Assembly: GCA_036874045.1 (NCBI GenBank)
Contig: CM072341.1
Coordinates: 5,220,501 to 5,284,500 of the forward strand
Reading direction: 5' to 3'
Source of the DNA: Cymodocea nodosa
Lineage: Eukaryota; Streptophyta; Magnoliopsida; Alismatales; Cymodoceaceae
Length of the DNA: 64,000 bases
Shown here piece by piece: positions 1 to 9,020 of the stretch (positions are counted from its first letter, which is position 1; every line of letters begins with the position of its first letter). Below the pieces are notes generated by a model that was not told the origin of the DNA, did not search any database, and was given only the letters and a program-made list of their open reading frames with translations. A program made the position numbers and the translations under genes.

Positions 1-276
1 AAAAAGAAAAAAAAAAATTCTAAACATAAACGTAGAATACACATAACATTAAACACATAAAATTACAGCTTAAGAACATGATTGAAAAGTAGGAACAAAT
101 GGAATAAATGTATTAGTCCAAGCAAACTTTTTAGGCATAGTTCTTCTTGCTATTAATTCTATTTTAATGCAGTTATTGCTCCTTGTTAATTTGTAAACCT
201 ATACTATATTATAAATTCCAAATACAAGTGTATTACCATTAATGATATGAAATGCAGAAAGGGATGCTTTTTGATT
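1..276 (-). other. 3' flank of F-box copy 1
   Basis: AT-rich sequence without a gene, lying just downstream of the F-box stop codon on the minus strand. It matches by eye the flank after F-box copy 2 (about 13985-14310), copy 3 (33323-33540, plus strand) and copy 4 (19196-19440). Shared words include the stretches around ATGCCTAAAAAGTTTGCTTG and CAATCATGTTCTTAAG. It is part of the retroelement rather than of a host gene. Confidence 0.6.
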
Positions 277-1200
277 CTAGGGTAATGTAGCAGTTTCTAT
301 TTCTACATCTATTTCAATATATTCCTCTTCCCACTTCCATTCATTAATGTCTTTTATAATCCATATTTGAAATTTCATCAATTCATCCCAACATCTTATT
401 AGACATAAAGTAGGATCATCTTCGTCATTATACCACATTCCTATTTGAATTTTATTAGATTCTTCAGATGGTGGTTTAGCTATTTCTCTCGGTATAGGTA
501 AAATTTCTATATATTCATCGTAACTGTCTATGCTCACTATGTATAAATCAGATCCAAATGCTATTGATATATCTGTGACTAGATATATATATCCATCAAG
601 TATGACATGTGTTTGGTTAATTAATGATTTCCGTCCCAGATATATCATAATATTTTCATTCCAAGATTTATTCAGAAAGTTATACACACTTAAGTGTAAA
701 TCTTCACCCGAATTTCCTATAGGTCTCCAATAATATAATTTTTCAGGAATTGCAGAATTTTTATTAGAAAAAATCAAAGCCGATCCACAATTTACAGTTG
801 GTACTTCAAATCTATTAGGTCTTCCTATATTCCATTCTTCTCCTATTATAGGATTTCTTATCAAAATATCAGGTAATAATAAACTTGCATACCTTGGTCT
901 CCTCGTGTATATGATTAATCCTTCATCTATCCCCATAATATGATCTATTCCTTCTAATGTATTAGGTGGAATTCCAGTAGTTTCTTCCATAGCTAGATAT
1001 TCATGGGTATTTGAACTACGATTAAATGACCTCCATATAAATCCAACTCTAATCTTAGTCATTTTTGCAGCTTGTAGTCCTTGAAAATATTTTTCTTCAA
1101 TATAGTCTTTAATTTCCTTTAATACACAATACAGCTTGCACAGATCTTTAGCTGATAAATTACTCAGTACTTCCTTTAGTGCATCCAACGATAATTGCAT
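277..1200 (-). CDS. F-box protein carried by gypsy retroelement, copy 1
   Basis: This is a 307-residue reading frame. The N-terminus (about residues 3-45, with LDALKEVLSNLSAKDLCKLY and IEEKYF) fits the F-box consensus, which binds SKP1 in SCF ubiquitin ligases. The rest resembles a plant F-box-associated region (ILIRNPIIGEEW, then hydrophobic beta-rich blocks). The ATG used by copy 3 is ATA here, so the next in-frame ATG at 1200 is taken as the start. A candidate splice acceptor ending in ATATAG lies 18 bases upstream. On the same strand a broken Athila-type gag (1513-2650) precedes it. Two further full-length relatives (14311-15243 and 32390-33322) and a tail (19016-19195) sit in the same context, so it is element cargo. 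The substrate is unknown. F-box assignment is good; expression is untested. Confidence 0.8.
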   Translation of the reverse strand: MQLSLDALKEVLSNLSAKDLCKLYCVLKEIKDYIEEKYFQGLQAAKMTKIRVGFIWRSFNRSSNTHEYLAMEETTGIPPNTLEGIDHIMGIDEGLIIYTRRPRYASLLLPDILIRNPIIGEEWNIGRPNRFEVPTVNCGSALIFSNKNSAIPEKLYYWRPIGNSGEDLHLSVYNFLNKSWNENIMIYLGRKSLINQTHVILDGYIYLVTDISIAFGSDLYIVSIDSYDEYIEILPIPREIAKPPSEESNKIQIGMWYNDEDDPTLCLIRCWDELMKFQIWIIKDINEWKWEEEYIEIDVEIETATLP

Positions 1201-1512
1201 CAATTCTATTTGTCGATTCTATATGACACAAACAAAAATTTAGCAGAGACAAAAATTAACATAACTACTGCACACCCTCGTAGAGTTAAGGCATAACTCA
1301 ATAGACTAAGTTCGTTGAGTTAAGGACTAACTCTACGATACTATTAACTAAAAATAAAAACATATATACATACAGATAGTTGCTTTAGTTATACTACTTC
1401 ATTCGGCTACCCTCCTAGAAGAGGTATCAATTTCATTAACAGATCTATTGACAGGCTTAGGTATTGCTTGTATTGGCAATCCTTTAGTAGGTCTACCATC
1501 CATTGGTTCCTT
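1201..1512 (-). other. spacer between gag and F-box
   Basis: This stretch holds two things. About 1389-1512 is an in-frame continuation of gag past a TAG stop; it encodes a proline-containing tail like the gag-protease linker of Athila elements and ends in TGA. About 1262-1345 is a cluster of imperfect palindromes (CTCGTAGAGTTA, TTCGTTGAGTTA, TAACTCTACGA). A pyrimidine-rich candidate splice acceptor lies just before the F-box. Confidence 0.5.
1262..1345. repeat. short palindrome cluster
   Basis: Arms of the GTTGAGTTA / TAACTCAAC type face each other (CGTAGAGTTA ... TAACTCAATAG; TTCGTTGAGTTA ... TAACTCTACGA). The same arrangement lies between gag and F-box in the other copies (15310-15375, 32255-32335). 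Confidence 0.7.
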
Positions 1513-2650
1513 CTATCTAAGTGGTATATTTCTATTCTGATTTTGAATTGCAGCATTTCCAAATACAAAATCTAGACGATTGTTTAATTGTTGGATTATC
1601 TTTTCTAATTTCTCTATTCTAGATCCTTGTTCAATTAATGCTTCATAACTTATGTTCTTCTCATTTATATTTTCTCCTCCTTGGAAATTGTTGTTTCTCC
1701 AAGATAAATTCGGGTGATTTCTCCAATTGGGATGATAAGAATTTCCCAAGTTATCTCTCTGGTTTCTAGCATAAATAATATCTAAGTCATTTATGTTTGC
1801 ATTCTTTTCTGCTAGCTTTTAATTTAATGATAACTCTTCTATTTTCTTTGTTAATTCATTTAATTTCACTTCAAGCATAGTACTTGAATCTATTTCATGC
1901 ATTCCTCTTGGCAATATTTTTTTATCTACAATAGCTTCAGTCGAATTTTCCCATTGTGCAGTTCTTTTTGCAAAGTTTTCTAAATATGCCCATGCTTCTT
2001 CACTACATAACTTTAAAAATCCATTTTGACAAGTAGATTCTAATAAAGATTTTGTTGAAACATCTATGCCTTCATAAATTATGCCTATTAATTATGCCTT
2101 ACTCATTGCATGATGTGAACATTGAGTCAATAAATCTTTAAATCTTTCAAAATATTTCCAGAATGATTCACCCTGTTTTTGGCTATACATTAATATTTCT
2201 TTCTTCTTTTTAATCGTTTGATGTGTTGGATAATATTTTTCCAGAAAAACAAAGCAAAATTCAGTCCATGTAGAAATTGAATCAGGCGATAGAGTATATA
2301 ACTATCTCTTAGCTGTCTTTTAAAGAAAAAGGGATATATTTAAGTTTAATAGCATCTACACTCATGTTCGGCATTTTCATCATTTGACAAACTTCATTAA
2401 ATTCTCTTAGGAAATAATAGGCATCCTCTATTTCTAATCCATGAAAATGTGGCAATTGACTAATATAATTAGATTTCTGTTCAAACCTATCTCCCTCAAA
2501 GTTTGGCAATCGAATATAAGAAGGCTCATCAACTAATTCAGGATATAGAATCTCTCCTGATGGTTTTTCTACTAGAGCAGCCATTTCTACGTTCTCTTTT
2601 AAAGAAAGGTTAGCTACACCCCAAAGAATTTCGTTAAAGTTCAATTCAGG
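1513..2650 (-). pseudogene. Athila-type gag (capsid part), broken
   Basis: Reading the minus strand from about 2650, the first block has the Athila gag signature (RLPNFEGDRF, FHGLEIEDAYYFLREF), followed by the capsid core (WKYFERFKDLL, GIIYEGID). It ends with the conserved NSYHPNWRNHPNLSW block at about 1700-1749 and a coiled-coil stretch. A 2-base deletion near 2311 (relative to the copy at 15551-16690) and in-frame stops near 2093 and 1818 break it. Unlike normal Athila gags it has no CCHC zinc knuckle between the capsid and NHPNLSW blocks. It would form the virus-like particle in the cytoplasm. Its relation to the zinc-knuckle ORF at 8390-8935 is discussed in the findings. Confidence 0.8.
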
Positions 2651-2761
2651 AAATTTTTTAATACTCCTTTGCGATGAAAATTCCTAGGTAGGTGTTCTTA
2701 CTAATCATTTAGTGCTTAGAGAACGGGTCCATGTACTCATAAATAAATAGCAGAAGATTAA

Positions 2762-3046
2762 TTACATACCAATCTGAAGCTTTCCATTCAATAAATACTT
2801 GTTGTCGGATGAAGTTGAATCAGCTGCTTCTCCTTCCAGTTCCTCCAACGCATTCTCCTTTGTTTTAAAAGTGTTGGTAACTCGTAAATAACATTCTATT
2901 TTATATATATGCTGCACATCCATAAAGTGAATAAATCTCGTTGCAAGACACGTTCTTGCAACGTGCATTGCGGTTCCTATTTTTATGGGTACGTGTACCA
3001 CTACTAATTTCAAATTTTGGTAACCGCTAAACCGATGAAGTTTCAT
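2762..3046 (-). CDS. small conserved ORF upstream of gag, unknown
   Basis: This is a frame of 94 residues with a basic, hydrophobic N-terminal half (RFSGYQNLKLVVVHVPIKI) and an acidic C-terminal half (ENALEELEGEAADSTSS). The copy at 16813-17085 stays open and is clearly similar. The frame stops next to GGTATGTAAT, which resembles a splice donor, so it could be a leader exon rather than a protein of its own. I do not recognise a family. It lies between palindromes (3070-3265) and gag. Confidence 0.35.
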   Translation of the reverse strand: MKLHRFSGYQNLKLVVVHVPIKIGTAMHVARTCLATRFIHFMDVQHIYKIECYLRVTNTFKTKENALEELEGEAADSTSSDNKYLLNGKLQIGM

Positions 3047-3069
3047 TCGTGGTTTAAAGAATAACTGTT

Positions 3070-3265
3070 CTGCTTAATCCACAAACTAACGTCATTGAGT
3101 TACAGATAACTCAACGGAACACAGTCGGTTACTGTTGCTAACTCCACGGACTAACTTCGTTGAATTATAGATAACTCAATGGAGTGACCTTATATTATAT
3201 TACTGACCTCGTGGAGTTACGTTTAACTCAATGAACTTACTTCGTTGAGTTAACACTTAGCAACC
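3070..3265. repeat. short palindrome cluster upstream of gag
   Basis: Repeated inverted arms occur here: CATTGAGTTACAG/ATAACTCAACGG, TTCGTTGAATTATAG/ATAACTCAATGGAG, and CTTCGTTGAGTTAACAC. The cluster is matched at 17110-17300 in the second gag/F-box module. Confidence 0.7.
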
Positions 3266-3402
3266 TCTAAGTTTTACTCTCGTAAGTTCCTCTCTGTTCT
3301 TTTCCTTGTTTTTCATTCTGCTAACTGAAATAAAGTTAAATCTATGTCATTAATGCATCATTCTAATTAAAATTCGTTTAAATCTGAACATTATATATCC
3401 TT

Positions 3403-4758
3403 CAAAATGTAGGTATGTGGGGGAGGTAATTAAAGTAACAGCCATGTAAGTTTGTTAATTAAAGGAATTAAAATGGTACTGCAAAGTTTTGAGGAAATTG
3501 AAAATTTTTATGAACTTGCTGTAACTATTCGATAATTGAGACTGTAAAATTTTTATAAACTGCTTGAATGTTATATTTAGAAGGATATAGAAGATGCTAT
3601 AGAATTTATTATTTATGTAAATCTAGATATAGTATCTTATGATTTTTCTGAATTTCATGAGTTTAACAATTTCACGGTTTTAAAATGAAATTAGAATATT
3701 TAATGCTTAATCAGAAAATTATCTGAAGTCTTGAAGGAGCTGAGATGTGAATTCTAGATTAAATGAAACACATATGATGAAAGATACATTTACTTTGACT
3801 GATTGAACTTGTAGAATGATTTATTTGTAGATCTTATTAAACTACATAAAAAGTATGAGCTTATTGTTATGGATTCATATCTTTAGTAAATGATAGAAGC
3901 AGGATTATATGAGATTGGTGTTTTACTGCATCTGTATTAATGAAATACATGCATATATAGTATGTGATTAATGCTTTGTTTTGTGTGTGCATTTATTTTT
4001 AGAAAAAAAAAAAAAGAAAAAAAAAAAAACTTTGAGAGTTTATTGACTTGTTTGATCACGAGCCTTTTGTACTTAAGCATATAGGTATGTAAGAATTGTT
4101 GACCTGAAAAAGGACTTTGAAAATCTGGCAACCTAAGATCCTGATCAGATCTGGGATTGTTGACTGAAAGCTCGTTACATGGGTACATTAGAAAGCTCTT
4201 GTATGATTCAAGTTTGTCAAATTAACTTTTAAAGTACACAAAAAAAAAAAAGGAAAAAGAAAAAAAAACATATACTGTTCTGAAAAGATACAAGTGTTTT
4301 GTAAAATACAGATATCTTATGAATCGAGTATATTTTCTGTTATCTAGAATTGCTGAAATATGAATCTAGAATTGACTTTTGAAGTTGTTTAATGGAAATA
4401 CAATTCTTTATTCTACTTGTCTTAATCAGATTGAATTGGATTGTACTTTAATTTGTATGTTGTTGAAATTTCTTCTAGAAAAACTTATTGGAAAATTCAG
4501 GATTACAGATGATGAAAAGAAGAACAAACGATAATATAATTAACACCTATATGAAGATGATATACTTTGTATGTAATTTACATATATTCTAAATATCTTT
4601 GCAGGTTGATTGCTAAAACATATAGAATATATGTTTATGCTGAACAGAAGAAAAAAAAAAAAACAAAAGGGGAAGAATTAATTCTAGCACTTTTTGAAAG
4701 ACCAATTAATTAGATCTTAGTTTGCTAAGGGACTAGCAAAATTTAGGTATGGGGGAAG
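3403..4758 (+). other. gypsy 3' noncoding module with two polypurine tracts
   Basis: The module opens with polypurine tract 1 (GGTATGTGGGGGAGG, about 3412-3426) and closes with polypurine tract 2 (AGGTATGGGGGAAG, 4745-4758) directly before the LTR start TGTTTAGAATG. It is colinear with 33979-35331 and 19842-21192, and with 12322-13660 on the other strand. No sense-strand gene is seen. At its left edge it is joined head to head to the minus-strand gag/F-box module at about 3403. It contains poly-A/G runs near 4000-4030 and 4240-4270. Confidence 0.7.
3937..4188 (-). other. conserved antisense small frame (MYPCNEL type)
   Basis: An 83-residue frame lies antisense to the element. Its first 50 or so residues (starting MYPCNELSVNNPRSDQDLRL) recur in the same antisense position at 12888-13097, 20358-20621 and 40940-41152. 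The last of these is inside a copia element. This may only reflect DNA-level conservation of the noncoding module. No family is recognised. Confidence 0.3.
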
Positions 4759-5417
4759 TGTTTAGAATGAAAAAGTGCATATTATTAATGGTTAAATGAT
4801 GGTTAATTGCATAATATTTAGCTTATCATATGAGAATTAAGCCATTATGTTATAATTGCACTATTATATGCTTTAATTGAAGAATCTGCTTAATTTTGGG
4901 GAATTAATGTTAATTTAGTACATTTATGAACTGTCGGTAAATTGCAGGCTGTGAAATTCTTAAGTATCCGAAAATGCATCTGAGCATCAGATAGTTATAC
5001 TTGTAACTCTCCGAAATGTTATTTTATGTTTAAACTGCTGCTGACACGTGTTGAGAGCTGGTAGATTTACTTACGTTATAACTCGTTAAGTTAGTATAAT
5101 TGCACGCGTTGAGTTACATGAAAATACACTAAGGCAACGCGTTAGGTTAGCATTATAAACTTAAGTTGTTATTTTTGCACGTGTTTTATAGTTAAATCAA
5201 TGAAGGAAGTCCGTTGAGTTATCTGTAACTCCACGGACTATATATTTACTAATATGCCACTATAGCTGTTGCATGAATAGACAGTTGGAAGGAAAAACCA
5301 CGTTCGCATGTATCACATAGGAATTCAATCGCGCAGGGAGAAAGAAATCATCGCCGTTGATCTGAAGGAAGGAAATCCAATCGACCATTCAAGTAGAAGC
5401 AGTTACTATTGAAGAAA

Positions 5418-5425
5418 TATAAAAG
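5418..5425 (+). promoter_or_regulatory. LTR TATA box
   Basis: TATAAAAG lies in the context GAAGAAATATAAAAGAAAAG. It is conserved at the same place in every copy of this LTR (10258 and 11232 on the minus strand; 22279, 30650 and 36137 on the plus strand). It is the likely core promoter for element RNA. Confidence 0.65.
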
Positions 5426-5499
5426 AAAAGAAGAAAAAAAGAAGAAGTGTGTGTGATCGATGGACGGCTAGTGTATACAGAGGAGGAGCACCGAGCTTT

Positions 5500-5697
5500 C
5501 TACAGACAGTATCGGCGATTCTCCGAAGTATCACACCAACCATCATTATCACCACCATAATCACCAATCATCGGAGGTCTGTGAGGATACTTGCCTGATG
5601 TCGGGTCGATTCCGAGCCAAACACAGTGCCTGACAACCACTGTGAGGAGTGATCGCGTTGCGGGATGGGAAGACATTTTCACCAAGCGCCGACTCAT
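5500..5697 (-). other. conserved antisense frame in LTR leader (MSRxLVKM type)
   Basis: A 65-residue antisense frame lies in the GC-richer leader just downstream of the TATA box. Versions starting MSR(R/C)LVKM are open at 9987-10277, 22326-22514 and 36125-36415, but broken in the LTR at 29390-31835. Protein function is doubtful, since a structured RNA leader would also conserve this DNA. Confidence 0.25.
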
Positions 5698-6316
5698 ATT
5701 TCAGGAGATCGTAAAGCTTTTAGCCTTGGCTTCGGGTTGATGCTTGTATGCTGGAGAGGAGATCATCTTGCAATTCTGGACTCGCGATTCTATAGAGAGA
5801 GGAGACAGAATTGTAAGTGGTTAAATTTTCAGTAGTGTAATCGCATTGCAAGTAGTGTCGGAAGTATTTACTGTCAAGTGAGATTACTTTACATTTCACC
5901 TTTCGCCCATTTTATCAAAAACAAAAATACCAAAAACAATTTATCTTTGTTTGTATGTTGTATTTGAGTGTTATATTGTTTGTGTTGTATCGTGATTAAT
6001 GTTATCTGTATTAGTTTTATGATTGTTTTATGTTAGTTTTAATTTTACAGTTTATTGAAATTGGTTCGTACAAAAAACTTAAAGATTTTAATGGTTACTG
6101 TTTGAATCATTTGAATGTTAGTATTGTTTAATGATAAATCCAATGTTAACTAGCATTAAAAAGCTTAATTGATGTTATTTACAATCTGTGGAATCGCCCA
6201 ATGGTTGGCTGAATTCCTCTGTAAATAGCAGTATTATAAAGAAGAGACAGGCTCGTGGAGTTAACTTAAGTCCACGAGGATAGTCCGTTGAGTTAGCTAT
6301 AACTCAATGAACTTTG

Positions 6317-6344
6317 TCCGTTGAGTTAACTGTAACTCAACGGA
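6317..6344. repeat. perfect 12-bp hairpin in LTR
   Basis: TCCGTTGAGTTA, loop ACTG, then TAACTCAACGGA form a perfect inverted repeat. The same hairpin is perfect at 37030-37057 and slightly decayed near 9300-9330, 23135-23165 and 31530-31560. Confidence 0.85.
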
Positions 6345-6616
6345 GTGCTTATTGAATATAAATTTGAATTGTTCACAATCAAACATTTCTTAAATTCCTC
6401 AGCAATTCCCTATGGGATCGACCTGTACTTGCACACTGATACAATAGACACTGTGCACTTGCAGTTAAAGTACAAATTGGAATTAATATCTAAATTGTAT
6501 TAAAGGTTGTTTGTTTACTTCTAGAAGAAATAATAGGCATAAAGATAAATTAACTAAGTAAAAATAGAAGTAACAAATCCAAGTTTTTCTAGTGTAATGC
6601 TGGAGAACCCAAACAC

Positions 6617-6985
6617 TAATCTTTCCAGCATTTGATCTATAAAAGGTAAGGGAAAATGATTTTTCCTAATCACAACATTCAGCTTTTTATAGTCTATACA
6701 TACTCTCCAACCTGATTGAATTCTAGTAGGTATCAAGTCTTGACTTTCATTCCTAATAACTGTTAATCCTGATTTCTTGGGAACTACATGGATTGGACTA
6801 ACCCACGAGCTATCAAAAATCGGATAAATTATGTCATTATCTAACCATTTCACTATTTCCTTCCTGACTACTTCTTTAAGGTTTGGATTTAATCTCCTCT
6901 CAGGAATTCTAATAGGTTTAGCATTCTCTTCTAAATATATGTGGTGACAACATAAAGCTGAACTTAACCCTTTTATATCAGTCAT
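6617..6985 (-). pseudogene. gypsy reverse transcriptase, N-terminal fragment
   Basis: This is the first part of an Athila-type RT: DIKGLSSALCCHHIYLEE, WVSPIHVVPKKSG, WRVCIDYKKLN and HFPLPFIDQMLERL. It is fused upstream to the protease frame through a TGA that replaces the usual tryptophan codon (TGG to TGA near 6987). The sequence stops just after MLERL, where the 3' end of a plus-strand LTR begins. The polymerase FxDDF motif is therefore absent and the fragment cannot be active. The minus-strand fragment at 28772-29389 starts only about a dozen residues further on. Confidence 0.85.
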
Positions 6986-6988
6986 AGT

Positions 6989-8389
6989 TCATCCTATTGC
7001 TTCTTTATAACTTTTTACTACATCTTTTAATTTAGCTATTTGATCCTCTTTTAAATCTGAAGTAATAATGATTGGACAGGTTCGCTTATCTTCTAGAAAT
7101 ATATAGGTTAATTCAGGAGGTAAATGTTTTAATTCTAAATGTTGCCCATCAAAAGCTAGAGCTCCTAATTGAACATCATCATATTCTAAATGAGTTTCTT
7201 CCCGATCTCCTTCTATATTTATGCTTTCACTTTCTTCTAAAATTTCAGAATTGATTTGCCTATTTAATTCTTCTTGAATCACATCATCTAACATATCTCC
7301 TTCATCCTCTAAAAAGTCTATGATATGTAAGGGCATTTCTAACTCCTCAAACCTTTCTGGTTTAAAAATATTTAATTGAGTATCCTCATTACCATATGCT
7401 AATTTCATTACTCCAGTCTTACAATTTATAACAGCCCTTGATGTTGCTAAAAATGGCCTTCCCAAAATTAAAGATGTATCACTATTTTTATGCTTAATTT
7501 GTTGGGAATCCAGAATTACAATATCAATAGGATATATAAAATTTTTAATTTTAATTAAGACATCCTGTATTTTTCCTCTAGGATATCTTATACTTCTATC
7601 AGCTAATTGAATAATCGTATTAGTAGGAGTTAAGCCTTCTAATCCTAAGGATGCAAATATATCACTTGGCATAACATTTATACCTGCACCTAAGTCTATT
7701 AAGGTTCTTTCTAGAATGGTATTTCCTATGGTGCATGATATAATAGAAATTCCAGGATCAGATAACTTTTTAGGAATTTGTGGTAAAAATAGGGAACTAC
7801 TTTTCTCAACTAAAAAGACATTTCTAAGAACTTTTCGCTCTCTTTTCTTAGTACACCAATCCTTAAGAAATTTAGCACAAGGTGGCATTTTCTGTAATAG
7901 ATCTAACAAAGGAATGTTAACTTGTACTTTTTCAAAAATTTCTCTGATTTTTTCTTGTTCTTCAGGTATTGTTTGTTGTAATCTTTCAAGATAGGGTGCT
8001 AAAGATTTTGATTTCAAAGATTCTTTTTCTTTCAGTTGATTTGTTTGATCATTTTTAGCTTCATTAGTAGATTCAAATTGTTGTTCAGTGATTTCTAGAT
8101 TTTCACCTATTACATTTTCATTATCGTTTTGATTTTTACTCTTATCCAGCTTCATATCATTTTCATTTTGAGTTCTTGGTGGTATATCATTTCTAGATCT
8201 TAATGTTACACATACATCTTCTAGATTTTCGTTACTCTTATGATGTTTTTGTATATCATTTTTGTGATTATGATCTTCAATTATTTTTAGTTTTAAAGTA
8301 CATTTTTTAAATTCTCCTGCCTTAGTATTTTCTATTTGCTGTATATTTTGAAAATTATGCAGATTTATAACATTATAATTTTCATTGTC
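6989..8389 (-). pseudogene. gypsy gag tail plus aspartic protease
   Basis: The frame continues from the zinc-knuckle ORF after one stop at 8390. It reads through a Lys/Asn/Glu-rich linker with the VTLRS block. From 8155 it is open for 388 residues. The retropepsin active site is TLIDLGAGINVMPSDIF (catalytic Asp at about residue 154 of that frame), followed by ILGRPFLATSRAVINC. The protease would cut the Gag-Pol polyprotein inside the particle. The frame ends in TGA immediately before RT, so the polyprotein is broken. The homologue at 24166-24745 (plus strand) is truncated after the active site. Confidence 0.85.
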
Positions 8390-8935
8390 CTATTGCATAA
8401 CTTGTATTTTCATTGTATATTCGTCTAATGCTTTTAATTTTCTTTCCAGATCATCCAATTTCATTGCATTCAATTTTTGATCAATTTTCATTATGGTTTT
8501 TTCAGTTTCGTAAATTATATCCTTTTTAGGTTCTGAATATGCTTCCTTATAATTTAATTGGTTGACTTCTTGTTGCTGACACACAAAGTATTCTAGTTTG
8601 TCCAGATTTTGCTCTATACTACGTTCTAGTCTGTCATACCTATCCCAAACTTCAGTGTCTCTCAACATATTACACATTCTATACTGACCATCAGTTGAGT
8701 AAACTATAGGATTCTTATACTCGGCTCTATTATACTGAGGATAATTCATTTGTTGTTCATGAGATCTAACCATCTGTAAACATCTCAGTTTCAAACAATC
8801 AGAAATGTCATGTCCTTTAGAATTGCAGAATTCACATATGCTAATTACAGGTTTTAGAAATCTTTGAGCATAAGCATATGCCATATTCTCAATTACAAAA
8901 GAAAACACACAACTCTGGCTATTAAAACGAAACAA
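8390..8935 (-). CDS. gag-like ORF with CCHC zinc knuckle, no capsid
   Basis: This 181-residue frame begins about 65 bases after the PBS. A CX2CX4HX4C zinc knuckle (C34, C37, H42, C47; ICEFCNSKGHDISDC) lies almost at the N-terminus. It is followed by a Gln/Glu/Lys-rich coiled coil (DRYDRLERSIEQNLDKLEYF). Athila gags normally have a capsid domain before the knuckle. Here there is no room for one between PBS and knuckle, and the paralogue at 23465 has the same layout. The knuckle would bind RNA. The start is uncertain because the sequence upstream is AT-rich. It ends in a stop at 8390 and protease continues in frame. Confidence 0.7.
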   Translation of the reverse strand: MFRFNSQSCVFSFVIENMAYAYAQRFLKPVISICEFCNSKGHDISDCLKLRCLQMVRSHEQQMNYPQYNRAEYKNPIVYSTDGQYRMCNMLRDTEVWDRYDRLERSIEQNLDKLEYFVCQQQEVNQLNYKEAYSEPKKDIIYETEKTIMKIDQKLNAMKLDDLERKLKALDEYTMKIQVMQ

Positions 8936-8956
8936 CTCTAACAGTTGCTTATATTA

Positions 8957-9000
8957 ATTCAATTCTATTCAATTCAGTTCAATTCAATTCAATTCAATTC
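8957..9000 (-). repeat. ATTCA pentanucleotide repeat next to the PBS
   Basis: A run of TTCAA units with a few substitutions ends where the PBS begins. It is a simple tandem repeat in the untranslated leader. Confidence 0.85.
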
Positions 9001-9020
9001 GACCCCCGGCAATGGCGCCA
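9001..9020 (-). promoter_or_regulatory. primer binding site, tRNA-Asp type
   Basis: On the minus strand the site reads TGGCGCCATTGCCGGGGGTC. This differs at two places from the complement of the plant tRNA-Asp 3' end (TGGCGCCGTTGCCGGGGATC), the usual primer of Athila/Grande-type elements. It fixes the inner end of the LTR at 9021. Confidence 0.9.

Larger units (their letters stand above)
4759..6616 (+). repeat. gypsy (Athila/Tat-type) LTR, plus orientation
   Basis: It begins TGTTTAGAATG right after polypurine tract 2. It ends near 6616 in sequence matching the last bases before the PBS of the LTR at 9021-12321. It carries palindrome/ACGTG clusters in U3 (5040-5240), a TATA box, a conserved GTAAGT at about 5815, and near the 3' end the GGGATCGACC/GCACTTGCAG block typical of this group. 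The perfect hairpin at 6317-6344 lies about 270 bases before its end. It abuts a minus-strand RT fragment and has lost the last few LTR bases. Confidence 0.75.

Noticed and set aside
277..1200. F-box copy as an ordinary host gene
   Set aside because: Four copies share flanks with gypsy gag and noncoding sequence, so it is treated as element cargo. A host parent gene is expected elsewhere.
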